A DNA stretch of 25,838 nucleotides from Larix sibirica (GCA_004151065.3 NWUY0300023013.1:2679-28516), one strand, 5' to 3'; shown: positions 1 to 10,899, counted from the first letter of the stretch. The notes: generated from the letters alone by a model not told the origin. A program made the numbers and translations.

Positions 1-585
1 CATTGCCGACTATTAGTACAAAATATAAATAAAATAAAAAAATACTTCACAACCTTAGTTTCAGGATTTAATTTTTTTCATACTACAAATGTGTTCGAGG
101 TGGATTGTTGTCTCGGTTCAAAGAAGAGGTGTTGCTTTATGGCAGTCGAGGAGTATTAATTTCCTTTCTCGTGATCTATGGCCGTACAGGAGTATTAATT
201 GTATACATTTCCCGTTGGAATGCCCTCATACGTGCTCTGCACGATGATCTCCATGACCGAAAAAATTTGACTGACTCGCGCTTGTGTAACCGCCGTCGAT
301 AACCATTTTCCTTGGGACTAGGTTTGATGTTCGAGGGTTGCGTCGAATTGTGCACATAATTTTGTGTGTAATTTTGTGTGAATTCAGTAGAGGAGAGCTA
401 TTGCATACTCGATTGTCTGTGAGAGCCCTTGCTACAGCAAATCAAACCCTGTTTTGTGACAAGCCTATGACTTTTTGAGCGATTTTCTCTGCGTTTTCAA
501 GGCTTCCATTGTTCCACTTCATTTAATGGTTGTAAATGCAAATTTAGAGAAGCAGTTTATTTGTGGGATATGTTTCTTTTGGCTG
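1..585. other. AT-rich stretch without a recognisable gene
   Basis: Only short open frames are present, and none resembles a protein family I know. I see no RNA gene or transposon end. It could be upstream or untranslated sequence of a gene whose splice-like signals appear at 749-823 and 1010, but nothing confirms that. Confidence 0.4.
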
Positions 586-683
586 TTCAAAACGTTTTAT
601 GGTTTTCCAGTTCCAATGACTGCATTTCTTGTTGTTCAAAACGTTGTATGGTTTTCCAGTTCTAGTGGTTGCATTTCTTGTTG
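586..683. repeat. Tandem duplication, two 49-bp units
   Basis: Units 586-634 and 635-683 both begin TTCAAAACGTT and end GCATTTCTTGTTG. They differ at about five of 49 positions, so the duplication is not recent. A second, shorter two-copy repeat (core TTGCTATGTCTACT, about 25 bp per unit) lies just downstream at about 767-817. No coding frame explains either repeat. Confidence 0.8.
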
Positions 684-748
684 CATCTATCTTATAGAGA
701 AGTTGTGAGACTTGTGGTGGAAAGGGTTTCAGTGAAGAGGCATTCACG

Positions 749-823
749 GTAAGCATTTATTTACCATTTGCTATGTCTACTATTGTTTTGCCTTGCTATG
801 TCTACTGTTGTTTTTCCTTGCAG
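749..823 (+). other. Possible 75-nt spliceosomal intron
   Basis: A donor-like CACG|GTAAGCA at 749 is followed by a T-rich stretch and an acceptor-like TTTTTCCTTGCAG ending at 823. A second donor-like site, ATCT|GTAAGTT, starts at 1010, just before LINE copy A. This would fit a plus-strand transcript with exons about 684-748 and 824-1009, and the LINE inserted in the next intron. The flanking exons show no recognisable protein, so they could be 5' UTR or nothing. The call rests on splice consensus only. Confidence 0.2.
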
Positions 824-1079
824 TTACAGTTTGCATTCAGTAACCATTTGTTTCGGTTTCTCTGTATATATGGTCTCTAGCTTGCCTGCAAACTCTTGGG
901 CGGACCATTAATAAAATATCGAGCTAATTACTCAATACAAAGGGCTAGCTACATATGATGGAGACGTAGATTTGAATTCGTGCAATCTCTCTGGAAACTG
1001 CGGCAATCTGTAAGTTCAATTTTTTTGGGTAAATTAGATGTAGTTCTTATATTATCATCAAAAAAATATACATATTGTG

Positions 1080-1177
1080 ACCAGGCCCTCTCATGACTGA
1101 GAAAACAGACCTCAAAACTAGAATGTTACCAGGCCCTCTTGTGAACGAGAAAACAAACCTCAAAAAAGGGTATGTAA
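1080..1177. repeat. Two-unit tandem repeat in the LINE A 3' tail
   Basis: CCAGGCCCTCT begins at 1081 and again at 1129. Each unit continues with GAGAAAACARACCTCAAAA, giving a period of 48-49 bp. It lies between the last open frame of LINE A and its presumed 3' end, where short 3'-UTR repeats are common in LINEs. Confidence 0.75.
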
Positions 1178-1179
1178 CC

Positions 1180-1236
1180 AGATATGAATGGGCATCCCTG
1201 TGGTGTCTCTGAAAACTCCCCCGATGCCCATAAAGA
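1180..1236 (-). repeat. ~55-bp second copy of the RNase H core sequence
   Basis: Plus-strand 1180-1236 matches 2744-2797 inside the RNase H domain of LINE A, with about five mismatches and one indel. It carries the bases for GGVFRDTTGMPIH but lacks the rest of the domain on both sides. It sits about 80 bp beyond the last stop codon, in the presumed 3' UTR. It lacks the 1-nt insertion present in the full domain. Confidence 0.65.
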
Positions 1237-1313
1237 AAGAATAGAACTGCTGAAACAGAAACGGGCTCGTGAGCCAAAACTAAGGACAAAACAAAGTCAA
1301 AAGAAACGAAAAA

Positions 1314-2162
1314 CTAAATAATGGTGTGGTCTTGCTGCTCCTTCTGAATGGGCTGGGTGGTTGGATCCTTAGCCAACATGATCCCAAACCGACGAGCGAA
1401 TTGCTGTTGATTGTACAGGATTTGTTTCTAAAAATCCATCATCTCATCCAACTGCATTAGTATTTCCACTTGGACTTCATTCCTATCCGTAAGTGCTTTG
1501 CCCAGCACTAGCTTCTGCATCCAGAGTGCATCCAAAGTCTTTGGATACAAGGTCTGGCGGCCCCTGGTTCTACTAGGATCAAGTACGAGGGATTCGAACT
1601 CACTACGGATGTCCTCATCCATGGAGCACCTGCGCGAGACATAGGAGTCCTCTTTAGCGTCAAGAATTTCTATTTGGGCCCCCATAAGTATATCTTTCTT
1701 GAAGCGTCGAGCTTTGTCAACCACACCGTGCATTGTATGTAGAGGGGGCGAGGAAGAGGAGCTTCCATGCTGAGTGAGACTGCCATGCGTCGCCGAGCTG
1801 CGGGTGCGAGGACGGATGGTTACAGGGAGCCAAGGGCTGAGAGCAATAAGAATCAGGAAAGAAATTGAACCAGAACTGGTGAAAAGACAATGCCAGAGCC
1901 AGAGAAAACTAGAGTACTTTAAAGTGTGATGCCAAGCATCCTCCTTGAAGACAAAAATTTGAATGAAGAGCCGTGGAGTCGGGAAATCATTACTGGAGAC
2001 GAAAATGAAGGTGAGATGACAGGCATTATCCCCAAAATGAATGGTAGCCATTATGGCAAGAGCATAGAGCAAGCAGGAGCGACCGGGGGGATTTCGTATG
2101 CGCTGGAAGGATGAGTGAAAGGCTAGGAGAAGAGGCTCCAGACGCAGGGATAGCCGATGCAA
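1314..2162 (-). pseudogene. Open frame after LINE A RNase H, possible ORF2 C-terminal extension
   Basis: The RNase H frame continues past the TAA at 2163 for 244 codons to a TAG at 1428, then about 37 more codons to a TAG at 1314. The second half looks protein-like: it is rich in charged residues (e.g. RRFKKDILMGAQ, DEDIRSEFESLVL) and probably helical, ending FARRFGIMLAKDP and QKEQQDH. After 1314 the minus strand turns T-rich, as in a 3' UTR. The first half is hydrophobic and comes from pyrimidine-rich DNA, where stops are rare by composition, so its openness means less. I recognise no family. It could be an ORF2 extension, a captured host fragment, or an open 3' UTR. Confidence 0.4.
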
Positions 2163-5100
2163 TTAAGGAGGAAGACGGGGCCTGTGGCAGGTGATGGTGG
2201 TCACGTGGCCAGCCTCGGGATCATAGATGGACGGCAGGTGGCCAGAGTTGTTGGACTCATGGCTGGAATGGTAAGCGGGCAGTTGAGGGCTCCTGTTGTT
2301 GTGCATGTGACTTGGCCCAGTTCCAACCACCTCAATGATCACCCACGGTGGGGGGAGCAAATCCTTGTGGAGTTGGGACTTGAGTGGTTGTTTCCTGAAT
2401 TTCTTCCAGGTGGAGTCAATTCTGTCCTGAGAGGAGTCAGCTCCATGATTGGCGAGGTGGTCGGCAAGCTTGTTGGCCGTGCAGTGAACATGGCTGGTGT
2501 TGAAGGCCTAAAAATGACTGATGTATTCATGCAGCTTCTCTTTAAGCCACTCCAGCCGCTAGTGTTTGGAGATCTTGGCTAGGGCCATGCCGTAGTGGAT
2601 TCTAAGAGCTGTGTTGATGATAATCTACGAGTCTCCTTCAATGGTGATGGCTTGCCATCCCTCCCTGTGAGCGATTTTGAGGCCAGCCAAGAGGGAAAGA
2701 AGCTCAGAAACGTTGTTGGTATTGGTGCCAATACTTTCCGAGAAGATATGGATGGGCATCCCTATGGTGTCTCTAAAAAACTCCCCCAATGCCAATGGGA
2801 TCGGGATTACCTTTGGAGGCCCCATCAAAGTTGAGCTTGATGGGGGGGGTGAAGTGGCAGGGACCAGGTAGTGGGGATGCGAATGGAGGGGGGAGGAAGG
2901 GGATTAGCAAGGTAGAAACTGAAGTTCCAGTGTGATAAAATACATTTTTCCTGGGAATGACAAACAAAGTCGGCCTTGGGACTAGGGGCCCATCCTGACG
3001 GTCTCCTGGAGATGCGAGTGAATGCGCGGAATGAGGCAAGTAGTAGGAAGAGATTTGTTGAGGAAGATACCGTTGATGCATTCTTTCCAAAGGTTCCATA
3101 CGAACAAGTCCAGAGGAAAAGGAGACTAAGTGCGGTTTAAAATTAGATTCGCAAAAGGCTCAGAAGGCCAATTCCGAATGGTGTCTCTGATGTCCTCCTC
3201 ATTGTGATCAGGACATGTCGGAAGATGGTCGCACCCCAGTCCCAAATGCTTGAGCCATATGGACAGGTGTTGAGAAGTTGTTCTTGGTTTTCTTCCTTAT
3301 TGTTGCAAAGGGTGCACATAGAAGGTCCCACAAAGCCTCGAATGAGATGCCAATCCCAGGTGAGGATTTCTTTCCTTTCCACAAGCCCCAGAAAGGTTTT
3401 GACTTTCGATCCAAACATGAGAGTCCCAAATGTTTTGCCCAAATGGGGTCCCTAGTGGAGGGGAGGATCCAAGTGTGAAAAGCTGATAAGCTTCGTTTGA
3501 CCATGAAAAATCCATTCTGTTGGTGTCCCCATTTAAGTTTGTTCGGGCTTGTTAGAAACTAGAATTTTCCTGGAGTTGATATAAGTCCAGAAGGCTTCTT
3601 CATGTGTCCCATGATGAATTCACTATTCCAGTTTTCTCTAGTGATCCAACATCTCTCAGTTATCTTCATTGGCATGAGGCTCCCAGTAGTGAGCCACGAG
3701 ATGAAAACCCCAATGCTGAGAGTGGGTCCGGATCTCTTCAATTCCATTGAGCTAATGAAGGGGGGGCAACCGGTTCCAAGTGTCTTCCCAGAAGAGGGCT
3801 TGGTTTCCATTGCGAATCTCCCAAAAGATGTGCTTGCGAATAATCTCTCTTTGATCCCAAGTCGAGTTCCATATAAGAGATCCAGAGGGAAGAGAGTCCT
3901 GTTTGATGAGCTCCTGATCCTCCATGTTGTCCGCATACTTTTGCATCCAAATGTCATATCCAAGGGGTGGAGTTCTCAGAGCAACATCTCCAAAGAAGCT
4001 TGGCACAAAGAACTTCGTTGAGAGGGCAGGGATCCCTTAGACCAACACCTCCATACATTTTGGGGGAGTAGAGTTTTTCCCAGGCCACTAAAGCCCATTT
4101 TCTGTGATGGGTGGAACCTCCCCAAAGGAATTTTCTGTGAAGATTGTGAATGGCTTTGAGGATGAATTTGGGGGGTGCCATGACAGAAAAAAGGTAAAGG
4201 GGCATAGCTTGGAGGACGGATTTGAGGAGGATTATACGACTGGGAATGTTGAGGATCCTGAAGGTCCATGAGGAGAGCTTGGACTCAAGGGCAGCAAGAA
4301 GATCTTTCCAGGAGGAATGCTTAATGGACGAGTCTATGAGGGGGGATCTAAGGAATTTAGATGGAAGGGAGCCCTTCGGGAAACCAAGCATTCTAATAAT
4401 GCGGTTTTGGTTCTGCAGGTGAGTATTGAAAAAGAAAACTTGAGATTTTCGATTGTTAATAGTCATACCAGAGGCCTCGCTGAAAGAATTGAAGATGTCA
4501 AAAAAATTTTTTGCTTCTGTAACTGTGGATTTCCCATCAACATCATGCCATCCACAAACTATAGATGCGAGTGAGTGTTTCCCTCTCTGGTGATTTTAAT
4601 ACCCTGAAGCTGATTATTGGCAATAACATCTTTGATTTTTCTTCCCAAACATTCTGCCAGAAGGATTAAAAGATAGGGGGAGAAGGTGGGAGAGGGGGTG
4701 CCATTGACCAAAATGGAGAAGAAATCTGAAGAAACAAGCGAGAAGATCTAGCTGACCTAGGGGAGGGAAAAGCCAAAGGCTAGGAGAGTGTCCCTGAGGA
4801 AGTTGCAGTTGGGTTTGTCAAAGGATTTGGAAAGATCAATCTTGATGAGCATGCCAAGGAGGGAGGAGGTTTTGAGGGAATGAATAACCTCATGCGTCGT
4901 AAGGATACCATCCATTATTTTTCTAACTTTGAAATAGCCAGATTGCTATACAGACATGAGAAGGGGGAGTAAAGGGTTGAGTCGGTTGGCGATGACCTTG
5001 GTGAGAATATTGTAGATGACATTGGAAAGGGCTATAGGTCGAAAGTTGGCAGGGTCAGCATGCTTGGTAATTTTTGGGGATGAGAGTGAGAAAGGTGGCA

Positions 5101-6613
5101 TTGAAGGCAGGGAGAATGGAGCCTAAAGTTCTGGAGGCTTCAACCACTTGCCAAACATCATGCTTGACTATATCCCATTAAGTTTGGAAGAATTCGATTG
5201 TGAAACCATCGGGTCTTGGAGCTTTTCCTGCTTTCATGTCCATGACCGCAGCTTTGACTTCCCCAACAGAGATGGAACTCATGAGATTGATATTCTGCTC
5301 ATATGTCATCAGCTGAGGTATGTGTTGCAGAATATGGTGTGAGGCTTGAGATCTATCAGGTGTGGGATTATGCTAAAGATTGTTGTAGAAGAGCAGAAGC
5401 TCCTGTTTAATATCCTTTTTGTTAAGGATAGTGTCTCCCATGTTGGTTTTCAATCTGGTGATCCTGTTGATATGTCTATGTTGGATCATGGCATCGTGGA
5501 AAATTTTTGAGTTTTTCTCCCCTTCTTTGAGCTACTGAATTCTTGACTTTTGCCTCCATAGAGTTTTTCCTACTTGTTTCTAATGTCCAACTAAGTTTGA
5601 AGATCGTGCTCCTGCTGCTTGAGATGTTCGGTGAAACCCTACTGAAGGGTGTGGGATTGAATATTTTCAAGATCCTATTCCAGCTTGCGTTTCTCCTCCA
5701 GGATGTTTCCAAACTCTATTTTGTTCTAGTGTTTGAGCTACTTCTTGATGAACTTGAGTTTTTGCTGGAATTGGAAGATGATTGTCCCCTCTCTACCCTG
5801 ATAGGAGTGCCACCAATTTTTAATAGTGTCCTTCAGATTTGGTTGGGAGATCCAAAACTTCTTAAATCGAAAGGGATGACGGGAGTTAGGGGAATCCCAT
5901 TCAAGGTGCAGGAAAATGGGCTAGTGATCAGAGCCCAAAATAGGAAGGATGGAGCTAGAGAGGATGAGATGGTTCATCAGCAAGTTGTTGGAGATGAGTA
6001 AACGATCCACTCGAGAAGCAACTTGGTTTTATCCCCCCCTTCTATGGTTCCAAGTGTAGATGCCATTGTTAGTTTCCAGATCTGCCATTGAATGATCTTG
6101 GATGAAGGCTTGAAAAGCAATGCTATCTCTGTCTAATATGTTGATCCCTCCCTTTTTCTCATTTAGTGAAGTGATCGTGTTCAACTCTCCTCGAATGATC
6201 CAGTGCGTGTCCAGGATTTGTTCATTGATCCAAGAGAGGAGGTTGAGGAGATGAGTTTTTGCTCCAGATATTGAGGGCCATAAACATTGGTAATTAGTCC
6301 TCGATGAGTGGATCCAAGAATATGAAACCAAACACGAAAGAGTTTGTTGGCTGGAGAAAAAGGCATCCATGGCAACAATGCTGGGATCCCAGGCTATGAC
6401 AATGCCGCTAGAGGCTCCACTTGAATCTACTGCAATAATTCCTGCCTTATTCCAACAATTTTTTAGGAAAGAGCAGATTTTGGACTCCGCGGATTTTGTT
6501 TCTTTTAGCATAAGAATAGTGGGTTTTTCTTTAAGGATTTTGTTTTTCAGCATTCTGCATATAGAATTGCTTTCGATTCCTCTTATGTTCCAGCTAATGA
6601 ATTTTAGCTCCAT
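2163..6613 (-). pseudogene. LINE copy A ORF2 (endonuclease, RT, zf-RVT, RNase H), broken
   Basis: The start MELKFISWNIRG at 6613 is the beginning of an AP-like endonuclease (about 6613-5870). The RT region follows (about 5330-3960), then a zf-RVT-like CTLC motif near 3300, then an RNase H domain (about 2835-2430) with LNFDGASKGNP, NNVSELLSLL, EGDS and a C-terminal ANKLADHLANHG. Lesions: the endonuclease GGDFN is RGELN; the SDH motif is followed by a stop; a 36-bp deletion near 4676-4682 removes the RT motif RGIRQGDP; FVDD is FVDG at 4547-4558 with a stop just before it; a 1-nt insertion breaks RNase H at about 2777. First in-frame stop after RNase H is TAA at 2163. It cannot encode an active enzyme. 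Confidence 0.85.
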
Positions 6614-6615
6614 TA
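6611..6615 (-). promoter_or_regulatory. ORF1-ORF2 stop-start overlap (TAATG), copy A
   Basis: Same TAATG junction as copy B, with conserved context TTGAATTAATGGAGC. Because both copies are otherwise diverged, the overlap was very probably present in the source element. Confidence 0.7.
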
Positions 6616-8149
6616 ATTCAATGGTGAGAAGAGTGTATTGATCTTAGCACTTAGACCAGAGTCGATTAAGTGCTCTCCCAGTTCCTGAAGTAGCTGCTTG
6701 TTGGGATTTCGTCATTTCTTTGTGAGATTGGGCTATCCCTTGGAGATTTCTTTGCGTTTTAGGTCTTTGCTTAGGCTCAGCTGATTGTTGGTGGAGGGCG
6801 TTGCGACTGTATTAGAGAGAGGTGGAAAGTTCTGCTGCATCGCTAAGGAGTGGTAGCCCTCTTTGAAAAGATCCAACTGGGTTTGTGGGATACTTCGGAA
6901 GTCATTTTTAGCCCAAGCTTCCTGGATGGCTTCCAGGTCCAGTTCTCCGGTCTCCATGTCTTCAAGGTCGGTTGGGACTTCCTTGGAGGCAGCGTGGGTC
7001 AGAGGCTTAGGGATTTCTTAGAGGAATGGATCTAAAGGGTTGGAGGGAGGCGGCATGGGATCGGGGTTAGAGGAATCAGGGGGGTCAAGGTTTTGTTGGG
7101 CAAGAACAGAGAAACTGTTGTGGCAGTCTGGATCGGCCTTGGTGGTGGGTGTAGAGGTTTTCTTCCCCGATCTCCAGCGATTGGTGGCTTTGGTGAAGCC
7201 TTCCTCATCCTTTCTGTTCTGGCTGGGTGGGGGCGGGGGTTTGGCATTGAGAGGACATTCACGAAAGAGATGTCCATGTTCGTGACATTTTCTGTAGCGG
7301 AAGGGAATGTGCTCGTAGTCTAAAAGTTGGATTCATTCAATATCACGATACGAAAGGCAAATGGCTTCAGGGAGTGCGAACGAAATATCCATGTATATGC
7401 AAATTCTGGCATAGGAGGTGTATCGAGTAGCTAAGGTGGCATCAGAGGCTTGGACAAAGATTCATATAGTGTTGCCTATCCCAGCGAGGGTTTCTAGGTT
7501 CCAGTATTCTCGGGGGAGGGAATATTCAATATAGTCTGATCTAGACTGGCACAATCTTAAAATCCTCCTTGTCAGGGCTGAAGTTTTCTTTCCAATCTCT
7601 TATGTACAGCCCTGCGGAGTGTAGGAAGTATGGTCCTCCTTGGAATATTCGGTGTTTGTCCTATAGATTTTGAAAGATAACTATGAAGAAACCCTTGGAT
7701 CCAAGCTTGAGCTCGCACTGTCCTTTTGGCTTCCAGGTGTTGGTGATCCACCAAGTTAGATTCTTTTCAGACTGCCATAATCCGATGAATTTGCAAATTA
7801 TAGCATGGTCCTACATGAATTGAATATGTTGACTGACAAGATTAGATGTGACCTCATACCTGGGAATTAGAGGCGATTTGAGCTTGCATTTGTTGTTGTT
7901 TTTGGTAGGCGTTGTATTCCTGGTCGTATCTTCATGATTCGTGTTTGTATAATTTGGAGTAGCCGTAGTAGGGTTGGTCGATCCCTCTCGTCCCTTTCCG
8001 GATTGCGATACCAATTTAGACGGGTTAGACTCATGATCCATGGATGTGCAGGTTGAGCCCATCAGAAGGAGGGGCATGGAGATTTGGGTGCGGCGGCTAG
8101 CGATTTGGCTGAAGGAATGGTTGGTACGACCTCCACTAGAGGCCGCCAT
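6613..8149 (-). pseudogene. LINE copy A ORF1 (DUF4283-like, zinc-knuckle protein), broken
   Basis: The chosen start is the ATG of MAASSGG at 8149; an upstream in-frame ATG at 8188 is less likely because copy B conserves the MAASSGG context. The N-terminal ~112 residues are polar and rich in Ser, Thr and Asn, ending at a TAG at 7811. A DUF4283-like region follows, then one zinc knuckle (about 7295-7255) and a Pro-rich tail with the acidic motif DLEDMETGELDLEAIQEA. The zinc knuckle reads YRKCHEHGHLFREC, so its first Cys is Tyr. ORF1 proteins of plant LINEs are thought to bind element RNA. The span is not a multiple of three, showing a net frameshift. It ends NTLFSPLN followed by TAA, which overlaps the ORF2 ATG. 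Confidence 0.8.
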
Positions 8150-8209
8150 GGCAGGAACAGTGCAGAGAATGGCAGGCGGCAGGGTCAAGGCACAAAAACC
8201 CTAGTAGAG

Positions 8210-10879
8210 AACATTTTTCCCGTCCCTTGCTATGCCAATTTTCCACTTGAACACTAGTTAAGGCATAAGGCGAATGGCATTACAAATTGATTAGAATGCT
8301 TCGTAACTTGGATGGGTGAACATTTTTTATAAGTAGATGCTACAAGTAGTCACAAACAAAGTTGTAGCAGTGTCTCAATCATTGTATCAAAATGTCCTTG
8401 AACCTATCCCTTCATTTACCATCGTTTCTATGCTTGTAATTGTAACCCTCAAGGATAGTAAATATATGATCTCAATGATTAATTTGTATAACTTCCATGC
8501 ACAATCTTGCCAACCACCTTCCATAATTTCCATACACAATCTTGCTAACTATCACGTATAATTTCACCTCTATAACTTGACTTTTTCCCTCTCAAAGTTC
8601 ATCCAATTTTTCCCCTCTATAACTTGACATTTCCCTCTTGAAGGATTGTGGTGCTCAAAGATATTACTTGTATTCATGATGGTTTCTTTTAGCATATTGA
8701 ACTATTTGGGGTATTTGCACATCTCTGTGAATAATCAAACACTTTGATTGCTTTGGTTTCCTTCTTACCTTGTCAGCTTATCTTTGCTAGGTGCTTTGAT
8801 ATGGAAGGCATCCACATACTCAACAAAAGCAATAATGCATGGTCAAAGAAATCTACCATCATGTCCCTTCATCGTGTAGATTTCCCTATTTCTGACTTTC
8901 TTGATTCTTGTCTCGCCTCTTGTTACTAATTGTCGCAAATGCCCAAAGTTCACATGAGTGAATAACAACACGTGTAAAAATAGTCAAGTCAAACTTCTTG
9001 GTCATAATGCACTTTCATGTATGCTTTGAGTGTCATGCATTAGAGTCTTGATCATGAGATCCCACATCATCATGTCCATAGGGAAAGCAAAGGAGCTTTG
9101 GTGATTATCACTCGAATCCTCCTTTCAAATTGAAGATCAAAGCCGTCAATTCTTAGGCTTTTACTTTTACATAGTCCATGCAATAAGGTTAGTCGGATAA
9201 ATAGATCAAAGAAATCCATGAGCTGCTAATTTGGATACTTCCATTTCGTCATGTATACGATTGATATGCCATTGAAATAAATTGCTTATGGAACATCCAT
9301 GATGAGCAAAGGGAACATTGCCATCAAAGTACCATAATATAAAACATGACATTTTGGTAAAGTATTTGCAAGTAAGAGGATCCTTGAAAACATTACATCT
9401 ATTAATGCAAAAATACTTTGAAGGATCCATATATCATTAAATCATGCTCGTCATCCAACTGAGCTCAAAACACAATAGAAATTCATGTGCAAACACAATA
9501 TCGGTGATTAATAGAAGCACATTCAAATGATTTCGTAAGCTTTAATAAAAGTGTCTCTAAGGTTAATTGCCCAATCATTGTACCTTCGTGTACTTTGAAT
9601 GCGAGCAAACATCCATGCACCTAAAAAAAACTAAGTAGAGACATTTGGACTTTTGCAATATCCTCTACATTCACCAACCTTCAAACATAAATAAACAATG
9701 ATCGCAGGTAGTGGGTGAACCAATATGTGAACATTAAGTCAACCGAATCCATTTTGACAAAAGAAGCCAGATCAAACAAAGTTTAAGTGTTGGCCAACAC
9801 AATCTTTTGATGAAAACCAATCCTAAAGAGTAGTAAGACGATATGAATCAACAAGCAACGATCATCCCAATCACCAGACAAAGAGCTCAATGAAGCAACA
9901 TGAGCCAAAACATAAGCAACCATAATGAACTATCTATATAGATCTAGATAGTTAAGGAGACCATTTACCACTAGTATGAATGGGTAGCAAGAGAGAGTAA
10001 TTTAGGCAAAGTCATTAAGAGAAGAGTGAGTATCATCAGTTAACCACTTAATAATGCATCCCTAACATCCATGCATACTCCAAGTAATGCAATTGGCTAG
10101 ACAAATCAATCAAAAATTTTGAAAACATTCAAGAGTGTGCATTAAATCAAAAGCTTAAGCCACAAAGATTATAAGATGCAACCGGTGAGGTTTAAAAAAT
10201 ATTTAGAGGTTCCTTGGGCCCTAAGGCTTGGGGTATGTTGAAAACCTCAACACCACCCTAAAAGCTAAAGGGAATATTCTTCTTTTTGAAGACATTATTG
10301 CTAGAATCATAGGGCCCAATCAATTATTATAACACATAATTATAATCTCAATCCTTTTTGGATTGAAGAAGACACCAATATAACCCAAATACAAAAGAAG
10401 CTCCAAGGATATTGAAACAAACTCTTATGAGATTGAGCTTCTCAAGATGACCTCTTGTCACGACTTATCATTTGTAATGGGTCGGGTACTAGCTCAACTC
10501 TTACCTTACAATACAGGTACATGTGAAGGGTAGACGTGTCATTAATTATGTCATATCGTGTATTTCTTTGTTGAATAAAATTGATAATATCAAGATAAAT
10601 GAAGATAATGAGGCACACTTGGATTTGGATGATTGCCCATCATACTAATCGTAGATATATATATAGTTCTTGGGGATACAAATTTGCATGGACAACCTTG
10701 TTTTCTTTAACAAAATAAGAACTTCTCAAGTTTTCGAAAAAATTACAAAAGTATTTAGGTACAATACCGAAAATGATAAAATTACCAAATTTGTATGAAA
10801 AAATGACTTACAATTTCTATGTTTAGAAAAGTATTAAACACTTTTTCATTTCTATTATGTTTAAAAGTTATAATTAGCA
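8210..10879. other. AT-rich spacer between LINEs, no recognised gene
   Basis: Only short, unmatched open frames occur. Minus-strand translation between about 9430 and 8640 gives several stop-free runs with mixed residues (the longest, 74 codons, at 9206-9430), which could be decayed coding sequence of an unknown repeat. Two short duplications are visible: a 22-bp unit at 8493 and 8528 (TTCCATRCACAATCTTGC) and one at 8567 and 8614 (CCTCTATAACTTGAC). A 9-bp-arm hairpin (AACTATCTA / TAGATAGTT) spans 9928-9953. No LTR, tRNA or transposon end was found. Confidence 0.4.
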
Positions 10880-10899
10880 ATTGCACCCCGGGGTGCAAT
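10880..10899. repeat. Perfect 20-bp GC-rich palindrome
   Basis: ATTGCACCCCGGGGTGCAAT is fully self-complementary with no loop. Its ten-base GC core (CACCCCGGGGTG plus flanks) stands out from AT-rich surroundings. It could be two abutting terminal inverted repeats left by a transposon, or a protein-binding palindrome. No partner copy was seen in the window. Confidence 0.8.

Larger units (their letters stand above)
1047..8209 (-). mobile_element. LINE (plant L1-type) copy A, nearly full length, inactive
   Basis: Non-LTR retrotransposon read on the minus strand. In element order it holds a short 5' UTR (8209-8150), ORF1 (8149-6613), ORF2 (6613-2163) and about 1.1 kb of 3' sequence. Its 5' end is placed where similarity to copy B stops (AAACCCTAG at 8197-8205). 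The same end in two copies with unrelated flanks indicates the true 5' terminus. The 3' end is approximate: sequence resembling a LINE tail (a two-unit 48-bp repeat, then T-rich sequence) ends near 1047, and an A7 run on the minus strand lies near 1020. I could not find a convincing target-site duplication. Sampled blocks differ from copy B by about 6-20 percent by eye, so the two are old, separate insertions. Confidence 0.85.

Noticed and set aside
1588-1625. tRNA B-box-like AGTTCGAATCC on the minus strand
   Set aside because: The T-stem does not pair, there is no A box or cloverleaf upstream, and the bases fall in the open frame after LINE A RNase H.
2157-2582. 141-codon plus-strand frame over LINE A
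   Set aside because: It is antisense to the RNase H C-terminus (ANKLADHLANHG) and has no protein-like features of its own.
7040-7323. Plus-strand open frames antisense to LINE A ORF1 (also 14760-15233 in copy B)
   Set aside because: They are mirror frames of the Pro-rich ORF1 tail, and their openness follows from its codon composition.
8311-8325. ACTTGGATGGGTGA, similar to part of 5S rRNA
   Set aside because: Only about 14 bases match; there is no flanking 5S sequence or internal promoter.
9206-9430. 74-codon minus-strand frame beginning MDPSKYFCINRC
   Set aside because: No family resemblance, flanked by stops in AT-rich DNA. Kept only as a remark in the spacer entry.
9928-9953. Hairpin AACTATCTA / TAGATAGTT
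   Set aside because: Short AT-rich palindromes are expected by chance in this spacer; no linked feature.
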